Shown here: one piece after another, positions 23,814 to 33,813 of the stretch
How the letters are laid out: each line of letters starts with the position of its first letter
Position numbering within the stretch: position 1 is the stretch's first letter
Assembly (NCBI GenBank): GCA_900546255.1
Contig: URCB01000008.1
Location: 1 to 61,343 of the forward strand
Direction of reading: 5' to 3'
Length of the DNA: 61,343 nucleotides
Source of the DNA: an uncultured Eubacteriales bacterium
Lineage (GTDB): Bacteria; Bacillota; Clostridia; Oscillospirales; Oscillospiraceae
Made by a program: the position numbers and the translations under genes
The notes under the pieces: generated by a model
What the model saw: the letters and a program-made list of their open reading frames with translations, nothing else
Databases searched by the model: none
Told to the model about the DNA's origin: nothing

Positions 23814-25105
23814 TTCGTCCCCTCCGCCACCTTGGGGTCAAAGCGGATGTCCACGCTGCGGGCGTGGCCGGTGAGGCCCTCCTTCTTGGCGAAGGTGGAC
23901 ACGGAGAACTGGGCCTTCTCCAGGGCGGGCTTGGTGTAGTAGGTGTACTGCATCTTCTTCACAAAGTCATCCACCGACAGGGGGCTGGAGAACCGGGCGG
24001 TGCCGCTGGTGGGCAGGGTGTGGTTGGGTCCGGCAAAGTAGTCCCCCAGGGCCTCGGGGCAGTTGCGGCCCAGGAAGATGGAGCCGGCGTTGCGGATCCT
24101 GTCCAGGTAGTCGAAGGGCTGGTCCACGCAGACCTCCAGGTGCTCCGGGGCGATCTCGTTGGCGATGTCCACCGCGGTGTCCAGGGACTGGGCCACAATG
24201 ATCTTGCCGTTGCGGTCGATGGAGGCCCGGGCAATCTCCTGCCGCTTGAGCTTGGGCAGCTGCTCCTCAATGGCCCCCTGGACCGCCAGGGCCAGGTCCT
24301 CACTGTCGGTGACCAGCACCGCCGAGGCGTTCTTGTCGTGCTCGGCCTGGCTGAGGAGGTCTGCCGCCACGATTTGGGGGTTGCAGGCCCCGTCGGCGAT
24401 CACCAAGATCTCACTGGGGCCGGCCACCATGTCGATGCCCACCTGGCCAAAGACCTGCTTCTTGGCCTCGGCCACGAACTGGTTGCCGGGGCCCACGATC
24501 TTGTCCACCTTGGGCACGCTCTCGGTGCCGTAGGCCAGGGCGGCCACAGCCTGGGCGCCCCCCACCCGGAAGACCCGGTCCACCCCGCAGACCCGGGCGG
24601 CGGCCAGGATGTTGGGGGGGATCTTCCCGTCCTTCCCCGGCGGGGTGACCATGCACAGCTCCTTCACCCCGGCCAGCTTGGCGGGGATGGCGTTCATCAG
24701 AACGCTGGAGGGGTAGGCCGCCGTGCCCCCGGGGACGTACAGCCCCACCCGGGCCAGGGGGACCACCTTCTGGCCCATGAGGATGCCCTCCTCGTCGTTG
24801 ACCAAAAAGCTGTTGCGCACCTGGTGCTGGTGGAAGGCGGCGATCCGCTCGGCAGCCCGGTAGAGGATGTCCACCAGGGTGGGGTCGGCAGCCCGGAAAC
24901 CCTCCTCCAGGGCCCCGGCGCCCACCTCCACGGTGGCAATCTCCACCCCGTCAAATTCCTGGGTGTATTTCTTTAAGGCGGCGTCTCCGTGGGCCTTCAC
25001 GTCGGCCAGGATGGCCCGGACGGGTTCGGCCACAGAGTCCACCGGGTCCTCCCGGGCGAAGATTTTGGCCCGGTCGGTGTCCGCTTCTCTCAGAATGGGT
25101 ATCAT
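23810..25105 (-). CDS. hisD: Histidinol dehydrogenase
   Basis: Zinc enzyme oxidising histidinol to histidine in two NAD-dependent steps. Motifs include [20 protein letters not shown], the catalytic region around [16 protein letters not shown], and NAGSIFLG with the late [14 protein letters not shown]. 431 residues, full length. AGAAGAAATG start overlapping the hisG stop. Confidence 0.98.
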   Translation of the reverse strand: MIPILREADTDRAKIFAREDPVDSVAEPVRAILADVKAHGDAALKKYTQEFDGVEIATVEVGAGALEEGFRAADPTLVDILYRAAERIAAFHQHQVRNSFLVNDEEGILMGQKVVPLARVGLYVPGGTAAYPSSVLMNAIPAKLAGVKELCMVTPPGKDGKIPPNILAAARVCGVDRVFRVGGAQAVAALAYGTESVPKVDKIVGPGNQFVAEAKKQVFGQVGIDMVAGPSEILVIADGACNPQIVAADLLSQAEHDKNASAVLVTDSEDLALAVQGAIEEQLPKLKRQEIARASIDRNGKIIVAQSLDTAVDIANEIAPEHLEVCVDQPFDYLDRIRNAGSIFLGRNCPEALGDYFAGPNHTLPTSGTARFSSPLSVDDFVKKMQYTYYTKPALEKAQFSVSTFAKKEGLTGHARSVDIRFDPKVAEGTK

Positions 25106-25752
25106 TTCTTCTCTGCCTCCTTGGCGGCCACCTGGGCGGTAAGGCCCTCGTAGAGGGTCTGGATGGCCTCGTGCTTAAACTTGAAACTCACCTTATTGGC
25201 GATGAGCCGGGCGCTGATGGGGACGATGGTCTCGATGGGGGTCAGGTCGTTCTCCCGGAGGGTGGTCCCCGTCTCCACGATGTCCACGATGACGTCGGTG
25301 AGGTCTAAGATCGGTGCGATCTCAATGGACCCGTGGAGGCGGATGATGTCAATGTCCCGGCTGCGGGCGGCGTAGTAGGTCCGGGTGATGTTGGGAAACT
25401 CCGTGGCCACCCGGAGGGTGCGGTCCGGGTCGTCCCGGAAGCCGTTCTTGGCGGCCACGCACATCCGGCACTTGCCCACGTTCAGGTCCAGCAGCTCGTA
25501 GATGTCCGGGCCGTACTCCAGGAGGATGTCCTTCCCGGCCACCCCCACGTCGGCGGCCCCCCGCTCCACGTACACCGGCACGTCGGAGGGTTTTACCCAG
25601 AAGTACCGCACCCCGGCCTCCGGGTTTTCAAAGATCAGCTTCCGCTTGGGGTCCAGCAGTTCCTCGCAGGGAAAACCTGCCTGGGCGAACATGGCGTACA
25701 CCCGCTCCCCCAGCCGGCCCTTGGGCAGGGCCACGTTGAGAAATTCCTTCAT
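25102..25752 (-). CDS. hisG: ATP phosphoribosyltransferase, short form catalytic subunit
   Basis: First step of histidine synthesis, ATP plus PRPP. At 216 residues it is the short form, which lacks the C-terminal regulatory domain and needs HisZ. It shows ALPKGRLGE at the N terminus, the GAADVGVAGKDILLE segment, and the PRPP loop DIVETGTTLREN. The partner hisZ lies directly upstream with a 4-bp overlap, which fits the hetero-octamer model. Confidence 0.97.
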   Translation of the reverse strand: MKEFLNVALPKGRLGERVYAMFAQAGFPCEELLDPKRKLIFENPEAGVRYFWVKPSDVPVYVERGAADVGVAGKDILLEYGPDIYELLDLNVGKCRMCVAAKNGFRDDPDRTLRVATEFPNITRTYYAARSRDIDIIRLHGSIEIAPILDLTDVIVDIVETGTTLRENDLTPIETIVPISARLIANKVSFKFKHEAIQTLYEGLTAQVAAKEAEKK

Positions 25753-26858
25753 GCCTGCTTCCCTCCTCTCAGGTCCAGGGTCTCCTTCCCCTGCAGCCCC
25801 TCGGCCTGGCGGCGGGCCAGGGCCCGCTTCCCCTGGCCTGCCAGAGCGGCCAGACGGCGGGTGAGGGCCTGCAGGTCGGTGGTGTCATCGTAGAGCACCA
25901 GCACATCTGCGTCATACTGGGGCCGGGCGGGGCCCAGGCGCTCCAGCTCGTTGAGGTAGATGGCAAAGCCCATGGCGCCGCATCGCTTGCCCATTTTCTC
26001 TACCATTTTATCATATTGCCCGCCGGAGAGCACCCCCGCCGCCAAATTTTTTAGGAAGCCCCGGAACACCAGGCCGCTGTAGTAGTCCATGTCTCCCTCT
26101 ACGGAGAAGTCCAGGTAGACCTTATCCCCCAGGCCGTTGGCCTTTAACAGGGTGCAGAGGCTGCTGAGCTCCTCCCAGGCTTCCCGGGTCTTTTTTCCCC
26201 CTACGCACAGGGGGGCCAGCTCCGCCAGGACGGTGTCCATGGTGCCGTAGGTGGTCACCAGCCGCTCCAGCAGGGCCTGGACGGTGCCGCTGAGGCCCTT
26301 CCGCCGGCAGAAGTCCCCCAGGGCCGCCAGGTTCTTGGCCCGGACGGCGGCCATGACCTCGGGATAGTCGGCCTCCTCCACCCCGGCGGCCTCCATGAAA
26401 CCGGACACCAGCCCCACGTGGGACACGTCCAGCACATAGTCCGGGCTGATGGCCGCCAAACTCTCCACCGCCAGGGCGATGACCTCGTAAAGGTGGTAGA
26501 GGTCCAGGTCCCCGATGCACTCCAGGCCGGTCTGGAGGATCTCCTGGAAGGCCTCGTCCCCCTTGCCGGAGCGGTAGACCGTCTCGTTGTAATACACCTT
26601 CCGGGGGCCGGCCTCCCCCTCTCGGGTGTTTTTGATGATGGAGAGGGTCACGTCCGGCTTCAGGGCCATGAGGACCCCCCGGGCATCGGTGAAGGTGATC
26701 ATCCGGTCGCTGACCAGGAAGTCCTTGTTGCGGACGTAGAGGTCATACTCCTCAAACTTGCTCATCTTAAAACGGCGGTAGCCGTACTTCTCATATAACC
26801 CCCGCAGGCGGTACATGGTCTGCTCTTCGCTGCGCAGGATGGTCCAGTCCAGTTCCAT
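25749..26858 (-). CDS. hisZ: ATP phosphoribosyltransferase regulatory subunit (HisRS-like)
   Basis: A catalytically inactive paralogue of histidyl-tRNA synthetase that activates short HisG and passes on histidine feedback. It has class II synthetase motifs such as RLRGLYEKYGYRRFKMSKFE and LKPDVTLSIIKNT, and SGGQYDKMVEKMG near the end, without a tRNA anticodon domain. Length 369. First gene of the his operon, behind the promoter at 26890-26918. Confidence 0.93.
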   Translation of the reverse strand: MELDWTILRSEEQTMYRLRGLYEKYGYRRFKMSKFEEYDLYVRNKDFLVSDRMITFTDARGVLMALKPDVTLSIIKNTREGEAGPRKVYYNETVYRSGKGDEAFQEILQTGLECIGDLDLYHLYEVIALAVESLAAISPDYVLDVSHVGLVSGFMEAAGVEEADYPEVMAAVRAKNLAALGDFCRRKGLSGTVQALLERLVTTYGTMDTVLAELAPLCVGGKKTREAWEELSSLCTLLKANGLGDKVYLDFSVEGDMDYYSGLVFRGFLKNLAAGVLSGGQYDKMVEKMGKRCGAMGFAIYLNELERLGPARPQYDADVLVLYDDTTDLQALTRRLAALAGQGKRALARRQAEGLQGKETLDLRGGKQA

Positions 26859-26889
26859 GGCGTGGTCCCCTTTCTCTTGGTTATTTAGT

Positions 26890-26918
26890 ATATTATCACA
26901 CTACTTTGATAAAGTAAA
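26890..26918 (-). promoter_or_regulatory. Promoter of the histidine operon with internal palindrome
   Basis: Minus strand TTTACT (26913-26918), 17 bp, TAATAT (26890-26895). Between and overlapping the boxes is the inverted repeat TACTTT-GAT-AAAGTA (26902-26916), well placed for a repressor. The leader to hisZ is only about 30 bp, so no T-box or attenuator fits here. Control by a dedicated repressor, for instance of the TrpR/YerC type proposed for histidine genes in Firmicutes, is inference. Confidence 0.6.
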
Positions 26919-27132
26919 GGGCGGAAGTCCCATTTTCCCCCTCGGGGTCGAAAAAATTTTCCCCTCCGCCGGCAGAACCCCTTTGTGCACTTTGTCCGGC
27001 GGGGCAGCCCAGCTGGCCCGGCTCACGTTCCACTGCCCCCTTCCCCCCTGCCCGCCGATGTGGTATCCTAAAGAAAAAACACCGTAGAGGGGGCCGCCAA
27101 GCTGCACCCCCTCCGGGAAAAGGAGGTTCCCC

Positions 27133-28107
27133 ATGCGCTATCTTAACCCGTCCGACATCCGCCAGGCCCTCTCCTATGAGGAGATGATGGCCGCTGTGGA
27201 GGAGGCCTTCCTCCTCTTTGCCCAGGGCCGGTGCGCTATGGCAGACCGGTCGGCGCTGACCCAGGGGTCCACCACCCTGGCCACCATGCCCTGCTTCGCC
27301 GGGGGGTATGCTGCCACCAAGCTCCTCGCCTCCTGCCCGGACAATCCACGCCGGGGGCTCCCCTCCCTTTACGGCACCGTCCTGCTCAGCCAGGGGGACA
27401 CCGGCCAGCCGGTGGCCCTGCTGGAGGGGAACACCCTCACCGCCCTGCGCACCGGGGCCATCGGCGGCCTGGCCGCCAAGCACCTGGCCCGGGAGGATGC
27501 CGCCACCGCCGGCCTGGTGGGCTGTGGGATTCAGGGGCTCCATCAGCTGACCTTCCTGTGCCAGGTGCGGCCCATCCGCACCGTCTACCTGTACAACCAC
27601 GGCAGCAAGGACCTGGGGCCCTTCTGCCGGCAGCTGGAGGCCATGGTGGCCCCCAAGCCGCTTGCCATCGAGCTCTGCCCCGACCCGGACACCCTGCTGG
27701 CCAAAAGCGACATCGTGGTCACCGCCACCCCCGCCAAGTCCCCCCTCTTCGCCGACGACCCCGCCCCCTTCCGGGGCAAGTGCCTCATCGCCATCGGCTC
27801 CTGGCAGCCGGACATGCGGGAGATTCCCGAGGCCATCTGGTCGGCCACCCAGGAGGTCTTTCTGGAGCTCCCCTTCGCCTGCCAGGAGAGCGGCGACCTG
27901 TGCCAGCCCCTGGCCTCCGGCGCCCTAAAACCGGAGGGCCTGCGCTACTTCGGGGACTACCTTCTGGCCAAGCAGGCCGGCGCTGCGCCGCCCCTCCCCC
28001 ACACCCGGTATTTCAAATCCGTGGGCATGGCGGTGTTTGATGCCATCGCCGCCCGGAACGTCTACCTGGCCGCCCAGGCAAAGGGTCTGGGGCAGGTCCT
28101 GGCGTGA
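27133..28107 (+). CDS. Ornithine cyclodeaminase / mu-crystallin family protein
   Basis: A 324-residue Rossmann protein. The N-terminal half carries YEEMMAAVEEAF and the GYAATKL strand with the substrate lysine; the NAD(P) half begins with AGLVGCGIQGLHQL. A TALRTGAIGGLAAKHLA helix joins them. Members include ornithine cyclodeaminase, alanine dehydrogenase, delta1-pyrroline-2-carboxylate reductase and ketimine reductases; the sequence does not tell which. AAAGGAGG lies 8 bp before the ATG. Apart from two weak hairpins I see nothing in 26919-27132 upstream. Confidence 0.82.
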   Translation: MRYLNPSDIRQALSYEEMMAAVEEAFLLFAQGRCAMADRSALTQGSTTLATMPCFAGGYAATKLLASCPDNPRRGLPSLYGTVLLSQGDTGQPVALLEGNTLTALRTGAIGGLAAKHLAREDAATAGLVGCGIQGLHQLTFLCQVRPIRTVYLYNHGSKDLGPFCRQLEAMVAPKPLAIELCPDPDTLLAKSDIVVTATPAKSPLFADDPAPFRGKCLIAIGSWQPDMREIPEAIWSATQEVFLELPFACQESGDLCQPLASGALKPEGLRYFGDYLLAKQAGAAPPLPHTRYFKSVGMAVFDAIAARNVYLAAQAKGLGQVLA

Positions 28108-28181
28108 CCTGCCTCACCCACCCGGCGGGCGGGCGCCAAAAATCTCCCCCAGGATTTTTTGAAATTTTTGACCTTCCCCCA

Positions 28182-28211
28182 TTGACAAACCAGGGGGTTA
28201 TCCGCTATCCT
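28182..28211 (+). promoter_or_regulatory. Promoter of the leucine operon
   Basis: TTGACA (28182-28187), 18 bp, TATCCT (28206-28211), directly before the T-box leader. Confidence 0.7.
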
Positions 28212-28219
28212 GTAGGAAG

Positions 28220-28429
28220 TGAAAATTCAATATCGACACGCGATGAAGGGAATATGCCTTTTCTGTCTCCATCCCAGAGAGCGGCCGTTGGGTGCAAGGC
28301 CGTATGGAGCGAGCTGGCGTCTCACCCCGGAGTGTGAGCTATTTGAGTGGGCGTTGTTGGACGCCAATAAGAGTGGTACCGCGGAAGCTGTTTGGCCTTC
28401 GTCTCTTCTGGTGGAGACGAAGGCTTTTT
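28220..28429 (+). promoter_or_regulatory. T-box riboswitch, leucine type, with terminator
   Basis: The conserved T-box AATAAGAGTGGTACCGCGG is at 28366-28384 and is followed by an intrinsic terminator (stem 28395-28405/28414-28424, then TTTTT). Upstream is a Stem I-like region with the distal loop GGCCGTTGGGTGCAAGGCCG. A CTC triplet at 28321-28323 sits at the spacing expected for the specifier, which fits tRNA-Leu and the downstream leuACDB genes. Uncharged tRNA-Leu would stabilise the antiterminator and switch the operon on. Specifier assignment is by spacing, not by full folding. Confidence 0.92.
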
Positions 28430-28504
28430 CGTCGTCTCCGCCCCTTTCTCCAACAAAACGCCGCATCCGCGGCCATCCCACCATGAAAGGAATGGACCCA
28501 CGCC

Positions 28505-30199
28505 ATGAAAAACTACAACAAGTACCGCCCGGGATACTACATGCCCCCGGAACCCTGCCTGGACTGGATGCAGAAGGAGCGCCTCACCCAGCCCCCCCAA
28601 TGGTGCAGCGTCGACCTGCGGGACGGCAACCAGGCCCTCATCACCCCCATGAACCTGGAGGAGAAGCTGGAGTTCTACCGCCTGCTGCTGGAGGTGGGCT
28701 TTAAGGAGATCGAGGTGGGCTTCCCCGCCGCCTCGGAGACCGAGTACGAGTTTCTGCGCACCATCATCGAGGACCACCTGATCCCTGAGGATGTCTCCAT
28801 CCAGGTGCTCACCCAGTCCCGCCCCCACATTATTAAAAAGACCTTCGATGCCATCAAGGGCGCCAAAAACGTGGTGGTCCACCTGTACAACTCCACCTCC
28901 TTCGCCCAGCGGCAGCAGGTCTTCCGGATGAGCGAGGACGAGATCGTGGACATCGCCGTGTCCGGGGCCAAGCTCTTTGACGAGTACGCCGCCAAAATGC
29001 CGGAGACCAACTTCCGCTTCGAGTACTCCCCCGAGAGCTTCACCGGCACGGAGATGGAGTTCGCCCTGCGGATCTGCAACGCCGTCATCGACGTGTGGAA
29101 GCCCCGGCCGGAGCGGCAGGTGATCATCAACCTCCCCTCCACCGTGGAGATGTCCATGCCCCATGTCTATGCCCAGCAGATTGAGTACATGAGCAAGCAC
29201 CTCCATGACCGGGAGAACGTCATCGTCTCCATCCACCCCCACAACGACCGGGGCACCGCCGTGGCCTCCGGGGAACTGGCCCTGCTGGCCGGGGGCCAGC
29301 GGATCGAGGGTACCCTCTTCGGCAACGGGGAGCGCACCGGCAACGTGGACATCATCACCATGGCCATGAACCTCTTCACCCACGGGGTGGACCCCCAGCT
29401 GGATTTCTCCGACATGCCCAAGATCGTGGAGTGCTATGAGCGCCTGACCGGTATGTCCGTGGGGTACCGCCAGCCCTACTCCGGCCACCTGGTGTTTGCC
29501 GCCTTCTCCGGCTCCCACCAAGACGCCATCGCCAAGGGGATGCACTTCCGGGAAGAGCGGGAGGAGAAATACTGGACCGTCCCCTACCTCCCCCTGGACC
29601 CCCACGACGTCAACCGGGAGTACGAGACCGACGTCATCCGCATCAACAGCCAGTCCGGCAAGGGGGGCATCTCCTACATCCTGGAGCACAACTTCGGCTA
29701 CGACCTGCCCAAGGAGATGGCCACCGAGGTGGGCTACTTCATCAAGGGCATCTCCGACCACGCCCACAAGGAGCTCACCCCCAGCGAGATCCTGGTGGCC
29801 TTCCAGCACGAGTACCAGAACAAGGACGAGCCCATCGCCCTGCAGGACATCTCCTGGCTGCGGGAGGGGGGCTCCACCGTGGCCGACGTCACCCTGGCCA
29901 TCGGCAGCCAGCTCTTCTACCTCAGCGCCCGGGGCAACGGCCCCCTGGACGCTGTGAGCAACGTGCTGAAGATCGCCAACCCCGACATCAAGTACCAGTT
30001 TGTGGACTACGAGGAGCACGCCTTGGAGACCGACTCTGACTCCCTGGCCTCGGCCTACGTGGTCATCGCCGACGACGAGGGCAACCACTACTGGGGCGTA
30101 GGGGTGGACAGCGACATCACCATGGCCTCGGTCTATGCCCTCATCACCGCTGTGAACCGGGAGAACAAGGTCAAGCAGTTTATCCCCACCCACGACTGA
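28505..30199 (+). CDS. leuA: 2-isopropylmalate synthase, long (LeuA2/yeast-type) form
   Basis: Condenses acetyl-CoA with 2-oxoisovalerate, the first leucine-specific step. The catalytic barrel has [14 protein letters not shown] (37-49), HPHNDRGT (metal ligands) and [11 protein letters not shown]. The 564-residue length and N-terminal extension (MPPEPCLDW) put it with the actinobacterial and fungal type rather than the shorter B. subtilis type. The C-terminal third is the regulatory domain for leucine feedback. First gene after the T-box; AAAGGA precedes the ATG. Confidence 0.96.
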   Translation: MKNYNKYRPGYYMPPEPCLDWMQKERLTQPPQWCSVDLRDGNQALITPMNLEEKLEFYRLLLEVGFKEIEVGFPAASETEYEFLRTIIEDHLIPEDVSIQVLTQSRPHIIKKTFDAIKGAKNVVVHLYNSTSFAQRQQVFRMSEDEIVDIAVSGAKLFDEYAAKMPETNFRFEYSPESFTGTEMEFALRICNAVIDVWKPRPERQVIINLPSTVEMSMPHVYAQQIEYMSKHLHDRENVIVSIHPHNDRGTAVASGELALLAGGQRIEGTLFGNGERTGNVDIITMAMNLFTHGVDPQLDFSDMPKIVECYERLTGMSVGYRQPYSGHLVFAAFSGSHQDAIAKGMHFREEREEKYWTVPYLPLDPHDVNREYETDVIRINSQSGKGGISYILEHNFGYDLPKEMATEVGYFIKGISDHAHKELTPSEILVAFQHEYQNKDEPIALQDISWLREGGSTVADVTLAIGSQLFYLSARGNGPLDAVSNVLKIANPDIKYQFVDYEEHALETDSDSLASAYVVIADDEGNHYWGVGVDSDITMASVYALITAVNRENKVKQFIPTHD

Positions 30200-30251
30200 A
30201 CCCCCGCCGGGTTCCACATCCATCGCAACTTCAAAAGAGGAGGTTTTTCCT

Positions 30252-31508
30252 ATGGGAATGACAATGACGCAAAAAATCCTCGCTGCCCACGCCGGCCTGC
30301 CGGAAGTGAAGGCCGGCCAGCTGATCCGGGCCAAGCTGGACATGGTCCTGGGCAACGACATCACCTCTCCCGTGGCCATCCGGGAGTTTGACAAGGAGGG
30401 GTTCACCGGGGTCTTTGACAAGAGCAAGATCTCCCTGGTGATGGACCACTTCACCCCCAACAAGGACATCAAGGCCGCCGAGCAGTGCCTGCAGTGCCGC
30501 ACCTTTGCCCAGCGGTTTGACATTGACAACTTCTACGACGTGGGCCAGATGGGGGTGGAGCACGCCCTCCTGCCGGAAAAGGGCCTGGTGGCCGCCGGGG
30601 AGTGCATCATCGGCGCCGACTCCCACACCTGCACCTACGGGGCCCTGGGGGCCTTCTCCACCGGGGTGGGGTCCACCGACATGGCCGCCGGCATGGCCAC
30701 CGGGGAGACTTGGTTCAAGGTCCCCGAGGCCATCCAGGTTCACCTCACCGGCAAGCTCCAGCCTATGGTCAGCGGCAAGGACGTGATCCTCCACCTCATC
30801 GGCCTCATCGGCGTGGACGGGGCCCTGTACCAGAGCCTGGAGTACTGCGGCGACGGCGTGGCCGCCCTGTCTATGGACGACCGGCTGTGCATCGCCAACA
30901 TGTCCATCGAGGCCGGGGCCAAGAACGGCATCTTCCCCGTGGACGACATCACCCGGGCCTACCTGGACGGCCGGGTGAACCGCCCCTACACCGCCTACGA
31001 GGCCGACCCCGACGCCGAGTACGTCCGCACCGTGGAGATTGACCTTAGCACCATCGAGCCCACCGTGGCCTTCCCCCACCTGCCGGAGAACGCCCACCCC
31101 ATCTCCGAAGTGGGCCAGATCAAGATCGACCAGGTGGTCATCGGCTCCTGCACCAACGGCCGGCTGGAGGACATGGCCGTGGCCGCCCAGATCCTCAAGG
31201 GCAAGAAGGTGGCCGACCATGTGCGGTGCATCGTGATGCCCGCCACCCAGCACATCTACAAGGAGTGCATTGAGAAGGGCTACCTCACCACCTTCATCGA
31301 CGCCGGCTGCGCCGTCTCCACCCCCACCTGCGGCCCCTGCTTGGGGGGACACATGGGGGTCATGGCCAACGGCGAGAAGTGCGTGGCCACCACCAACCGC
31401 AACTTCGTGGGCCGCATGGGCGGCATCACCTCGGAGATCTACCTGGCCAGCCCCGCTGTGGCGGCCGCCTCCGCCGTGGCCGGCTACATCGCCGACCCGC
31501 GGAACTGA
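30252..31508 (+). CDS. leuC: 3-isopropylmalate dehydratase large subunit
   Basis: Aconitase-family subunit carrying the [4Fe-4S] cluster that isomerises 2- to 3-isopropylmalate. Visible are [33 protein letters not shown] (first cluster Cys), [11 protein letters not shown] and the CxxC of [14 protein letters not shown]. 418 residues, the compact archaeal/Clostridia-type length. AAAGAGGAGG upstream. LeuD follows 23 bp later. Confidence 0.97.
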   Translation: MGMTMTQKILAAHAGLPEVKAGQLIRAKLDMVLGNDITSPVAIREFDKEGFTGVFDKSKISLVMDHFTPNKDIKAAEQCLQCRTFAQRFDIDNFYDVGQMGVEHALLPEKGLVAAGECIIGADSHTCTYGALGAFSTGVGSTDMAAGMATGETWFKVPEAIQVHLTGKLQPMVSGKDVILHLIGLIGVDGALYQSLEYCGDGVAALSMDDRLCIANMSIEAGAKNGIFPVDDITRAYLDGRVNRPYTAYEADPDAEYVRTVEIDLSTIEPTVAFPHLPENAHPISEVGQIKIDQVVIGSCTNGRLEDMAVAAQILKGKKVADHVRCIVMPATQHIYKECIEKGYLTTFIDAGCAVSTPTCGPCLGGHMGVMANGEKCVATTNRNFVGRMGGITSEIYLASPAVAAASAVAGYIADPRN

Positions 31509-31531
31509 CACCTGGGAGGAGGAAGAAACCC

Positions 31532-32026
31532 ATGAACGCAAAAGGATTCGTACACAAATACGGGGACAATGTGGACACCGACGTCATCATCCCCGCCCGC
31601 TACCTGAACATCGCCGACAAGAAGGAACTGGCCACCCACTGCATGGAGGACATCGACAAGCACTTCGTGGACGTGGTGAAGGCCGGGGACGTGATGGTGG
31701 GCGGCTTCAACTTCGGCTGCGGCTCCTCCCGGGAGCACGCCCCCATGGTGATCAAGGAGTCCGGCATCTCCTGCGTCATCGCCAAGACCTTCGCCCGGAT
31801 CTTCTACCGCAACGCCATCAACATCGGCCTGGCCATCCTGGAATGCCCCGAGGCCAGCGAGAAGATCGAAAACGGCGACGAGGTCACCGTGGACTTTGAC
31901 ACCGGCCTCATCACCAACGCCACCAAGGGGGAGACCTACCAGGCCAACCCCTTCCCGGCCTTCATCAAGGAGATCATCCAGGCCGGCGGCCTCATGGCCG
32001 ACATCAAGAAGAGACAGGAGGCGTAA
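31532..32026 (+). CDS. leuD: 3-isopropylmalate dehydratase small subunit
   Basis: Swivelling-domain partner of LeuC. It shows the family motifs [29 protein letters not shown] and the [10 protein letters not shown] segment. 164 residues, the short form. The start at 31532 follows GGAGGAGG by 9 bp; the longer in-frame reading from 31379 overlaps leuC and lacks a ribosome binding site. Confidence 0.97.
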   Translation: MNAKGFVHKYGDNVDTDVIIPARYLNIADKKELATHCMEDIDKHFVDVVKAGDVMVGGFNFGCGSSREHAPMVIKESGISCVIAKTFARIFYRNAINIGLAILECPEASEKIENGDEVTVDFDTGLITNATKGETYQANPFPAFIKEIIQAGGLMADIKKRQEA

Positions 32027-32032
32027 GGGAAG

Positions 32033-33103
32033 ATGGAATACAAACTTGCGGTCATCCCCGGCGACGGCATCGGGCCGGATGTGATTGAGCAGACCCTGCT
32101 GGTGCTGGACAAGGTGGGGGAGAAGTTCGGCCACACCTTCCACTACCACAAGGTCCTGGCCGGCGGCTGCGCCATCGACTCCACCGGCGGCTGCCTGCCC
32201 CAGGAGACCATCGACGTGTGCAAGGCCGCCGATGCGGTCCTTCTGGGGGCTGTGGGCGGCTGGAAGTGGGACAACCTCCCCGGCGACCAGCGGCCAGAAC
32301 GGGCCCTGCTGGGCCTGCGGAAGGCCCTGGGGCTCTTCGCCAACCTCCGCCCCGCCCTGCTCTTTGAGCAGCTGGCGGATGCCTCCCCCTTAAAGCCCGA
32401 GATCCTGGCCGGCGGCCTGGACATCGTGGTGGTGCGGGAGCTCACCGGCGGCATCTACTTTGGCGAAAAGGGCTTTAGGGACACCGACCTGGGCCCCGCC
32501 GCCTACGACGTGGAGCAGTACGCCGAGGAGGAGGTCCGCCGCATCGCCAAGGTGGCCTTCGACATGGCCATGAAGCGCAGTAAGCACGTCACCAGCGTGG
32601 ACAAGGCCAACGTGCTGGAATCCTCCCGCCTGTGGCGGCGGGTGGTGGCCGAGGTGGCCCAGGACTACCCCGAGGTCACCCTGGACAACCTCTACGTGGA
32701 CAACGCCGCCATGCAGCTGGTGCGCAACCCCCGGCAGTTTGACGTCATCGTCACCAGCAACATCTTCGGGGACATCCTCTCCGACGAGGCCAGCCAGATC
32801 ACCGGCTCCATCGGCATGCTGCCCTCCGCCTCCCTGGCAAAGGGCAACTTCGGCATGTACGAGCCCGTCCACGGCTCCGCCCCGGACATTGCCGGCCAGG
32901 ACAAGGCCAACCCCATGGCCACCATCCTCTCGGCCGCCATGATGCTCCGGTACACCTTCGGCCTGCTGCAGGAGGCCGACGCTGTGGAGAACGCCGTGAA
33001 GGCCGTGCTGGACCAGGGCTACCGCACCCCCGACCTCTTCGCCGGGGAGGGCACCCTCATCGGCACCGCCGAGATGGGCCGCCGGATCGCGGAGGCGATT
33101 TGA
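32033..33103 (+). CDS. leuB: 3-isopropylmalate dehydrogenase
   Basis: NAD-dependent oxidative decarboxylation to 2-oxoisocaproate. Motifs are the N-terminal [31 protein letters not shown], the catalytic Lys in [16 protein letters not shown], and the NAD loop [18 protein letters not shown]. 356 residues. It starts 6 bp after leuD, completing the pathway from 2-oxoisovalerate. Confidence 0.98.
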   Translation: MEYKLAVIPGDGIGPDVIEQTLLVLDKVGEKFGHTFHYHKVLAGGCAIDSTGGCLPQETIDVCKAADAVLLGAVGGWKWDNLPGDQRPERALLGLRKALGLFANLRPALLFEQLADASPLKPEILAGGLDIVVVRELTGGIYFGEKGFRDTDLGPAAYDVEQYAEEEVRRIAKVAFDMAMKRSKHVTSVDKANVLESSRLWRRVVAEVAQDYPEVTLDNLYVDNAAMQLVRNPRQFDVIVTSNIFGDILSDEASQITGSIGMLPSASLAKGNFGMYEPVHGSAPDIAGQDKANPMATILSAAMMLRYTFGLLQEADAVENAVKAVLDQGYRTPDLFAGEGTLIGTAEMGRRIAEAI

Positions 33104-33131
33104 GCCGGCGCACTGCTGTTTATCCGATTCA

Positions 33132-33171
33132 AAAACACCGCCCGGACGATTCCTCGTCCGGGCGGTGTTTT
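33132..33171. terminator. Bidirectional terminator after leuB
   Basis: 18-bp perfect stem (33132-33149 with 33154-33171), 4-nt loop, A-tract and T-tract on the two sides. Ends both the leu operon and the convergent small membrane protein gene. Confidence 0.93.
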
Positions 33172-33566
33172 CACTTTTTCTTTCCTCCCTGGAGCACAGC
33201 AACCAGGCACCCGATCCAAGCGACCCCCAGCAGCGACGCGCTCACCAGGAGCAGGGCCACAAACCCCGCAGCTTGGGTGATGGCCGCCCCCACCAGGGAC
33301 AGCAGGGTCATGGCAAACAGGACCCCTGTGAGCACATCATACATCCTGGCCTTGGCCTGGCGGCTACGGTCCTCCGCCTGCGCCTGAGCAGCCTCCCCCT
33401 GGGAGAGGCTGCCGGTGAGGCCCCCCACCCCAAACAGGAGCAGCAGCCCGCCCAGCACCAGCAGTTTCCCGTCAAACCCTGTCACGCCGATGGTAACCAG
33501 GGCCACTGCCCCCACCGCCAGTTCCAGCAGCGCGGCCAGGAGGCCCTTCCGGTGAGATGGTTTCAT
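33171..33566 (-). CDS. Small membrane protein of unknown function (4 membrane segments)
   Basis: 131 residues, with hydrophobic stretches at about 10-28, 33-50, 78-96 and 100-125 and a polar Gln/Ala/Glu-rich loop (QGEAAQAQAEDRSRQAKARM) between the second and third. Ends in Lys-rich GGKKK. I do not recognise the family. The start at 33566 is chosen because AAAGGG lies 8 bp upstream and because the longer readings add a charged stretch with no ribosome binding site. Confidence 0.6.
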   Translation of the reverse strand: MKPSHRKGLLAALLELAVGAVALVTIGVTGFDGKLLVLGGLLLLFGVGGLTGSLSQGEAAQAQAEDRSRQAKARMYDVLTGVLFAMTLLSLVGAAITQAAGFVALLLVSASLLGVAWIGCLVAVLQGGKKK

Positions 33567-33733
33567 CCCTTTCACCCTTTCTGCAAGAGTTTTCTTTCTG
33601 TCCCCCATGCTAGCAAATGGGCCTGCCGCTGTCAAGGCCAGGCCTATGGGTGGGTTTCCTTCTATCGTTTTTGGTTAACCTTGGCAAATTCCCACGGGAA
33701 TGTCCGGTTTTTCCTCGGTATGACAGAAAAAAC

Positions 33734-33762
33734 TTGCTTTTTTCGGAATTCCCCTGTATATT
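33734..33762 (+). promoter_or_regulatory. Promoter of the RCC1-repeat gene
   Basis: TTGCTT (33734-33739), 17 bp, TATATT (33757-33762), about 50 bp before the start codon. Confidence 0.55.
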
Positions 33763-33813
33763 AGCAGAGATATGCAATCCATTTATTCATTTCCAGAAAA
33801 AGGAGGTCACTCC

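Noticed and set aside
28219..28704. ORF running through the T-box into leuA
   Set aside because: It overlaps a structured riboswitch and the start of leuA in another frame; codon pattern is not coding.
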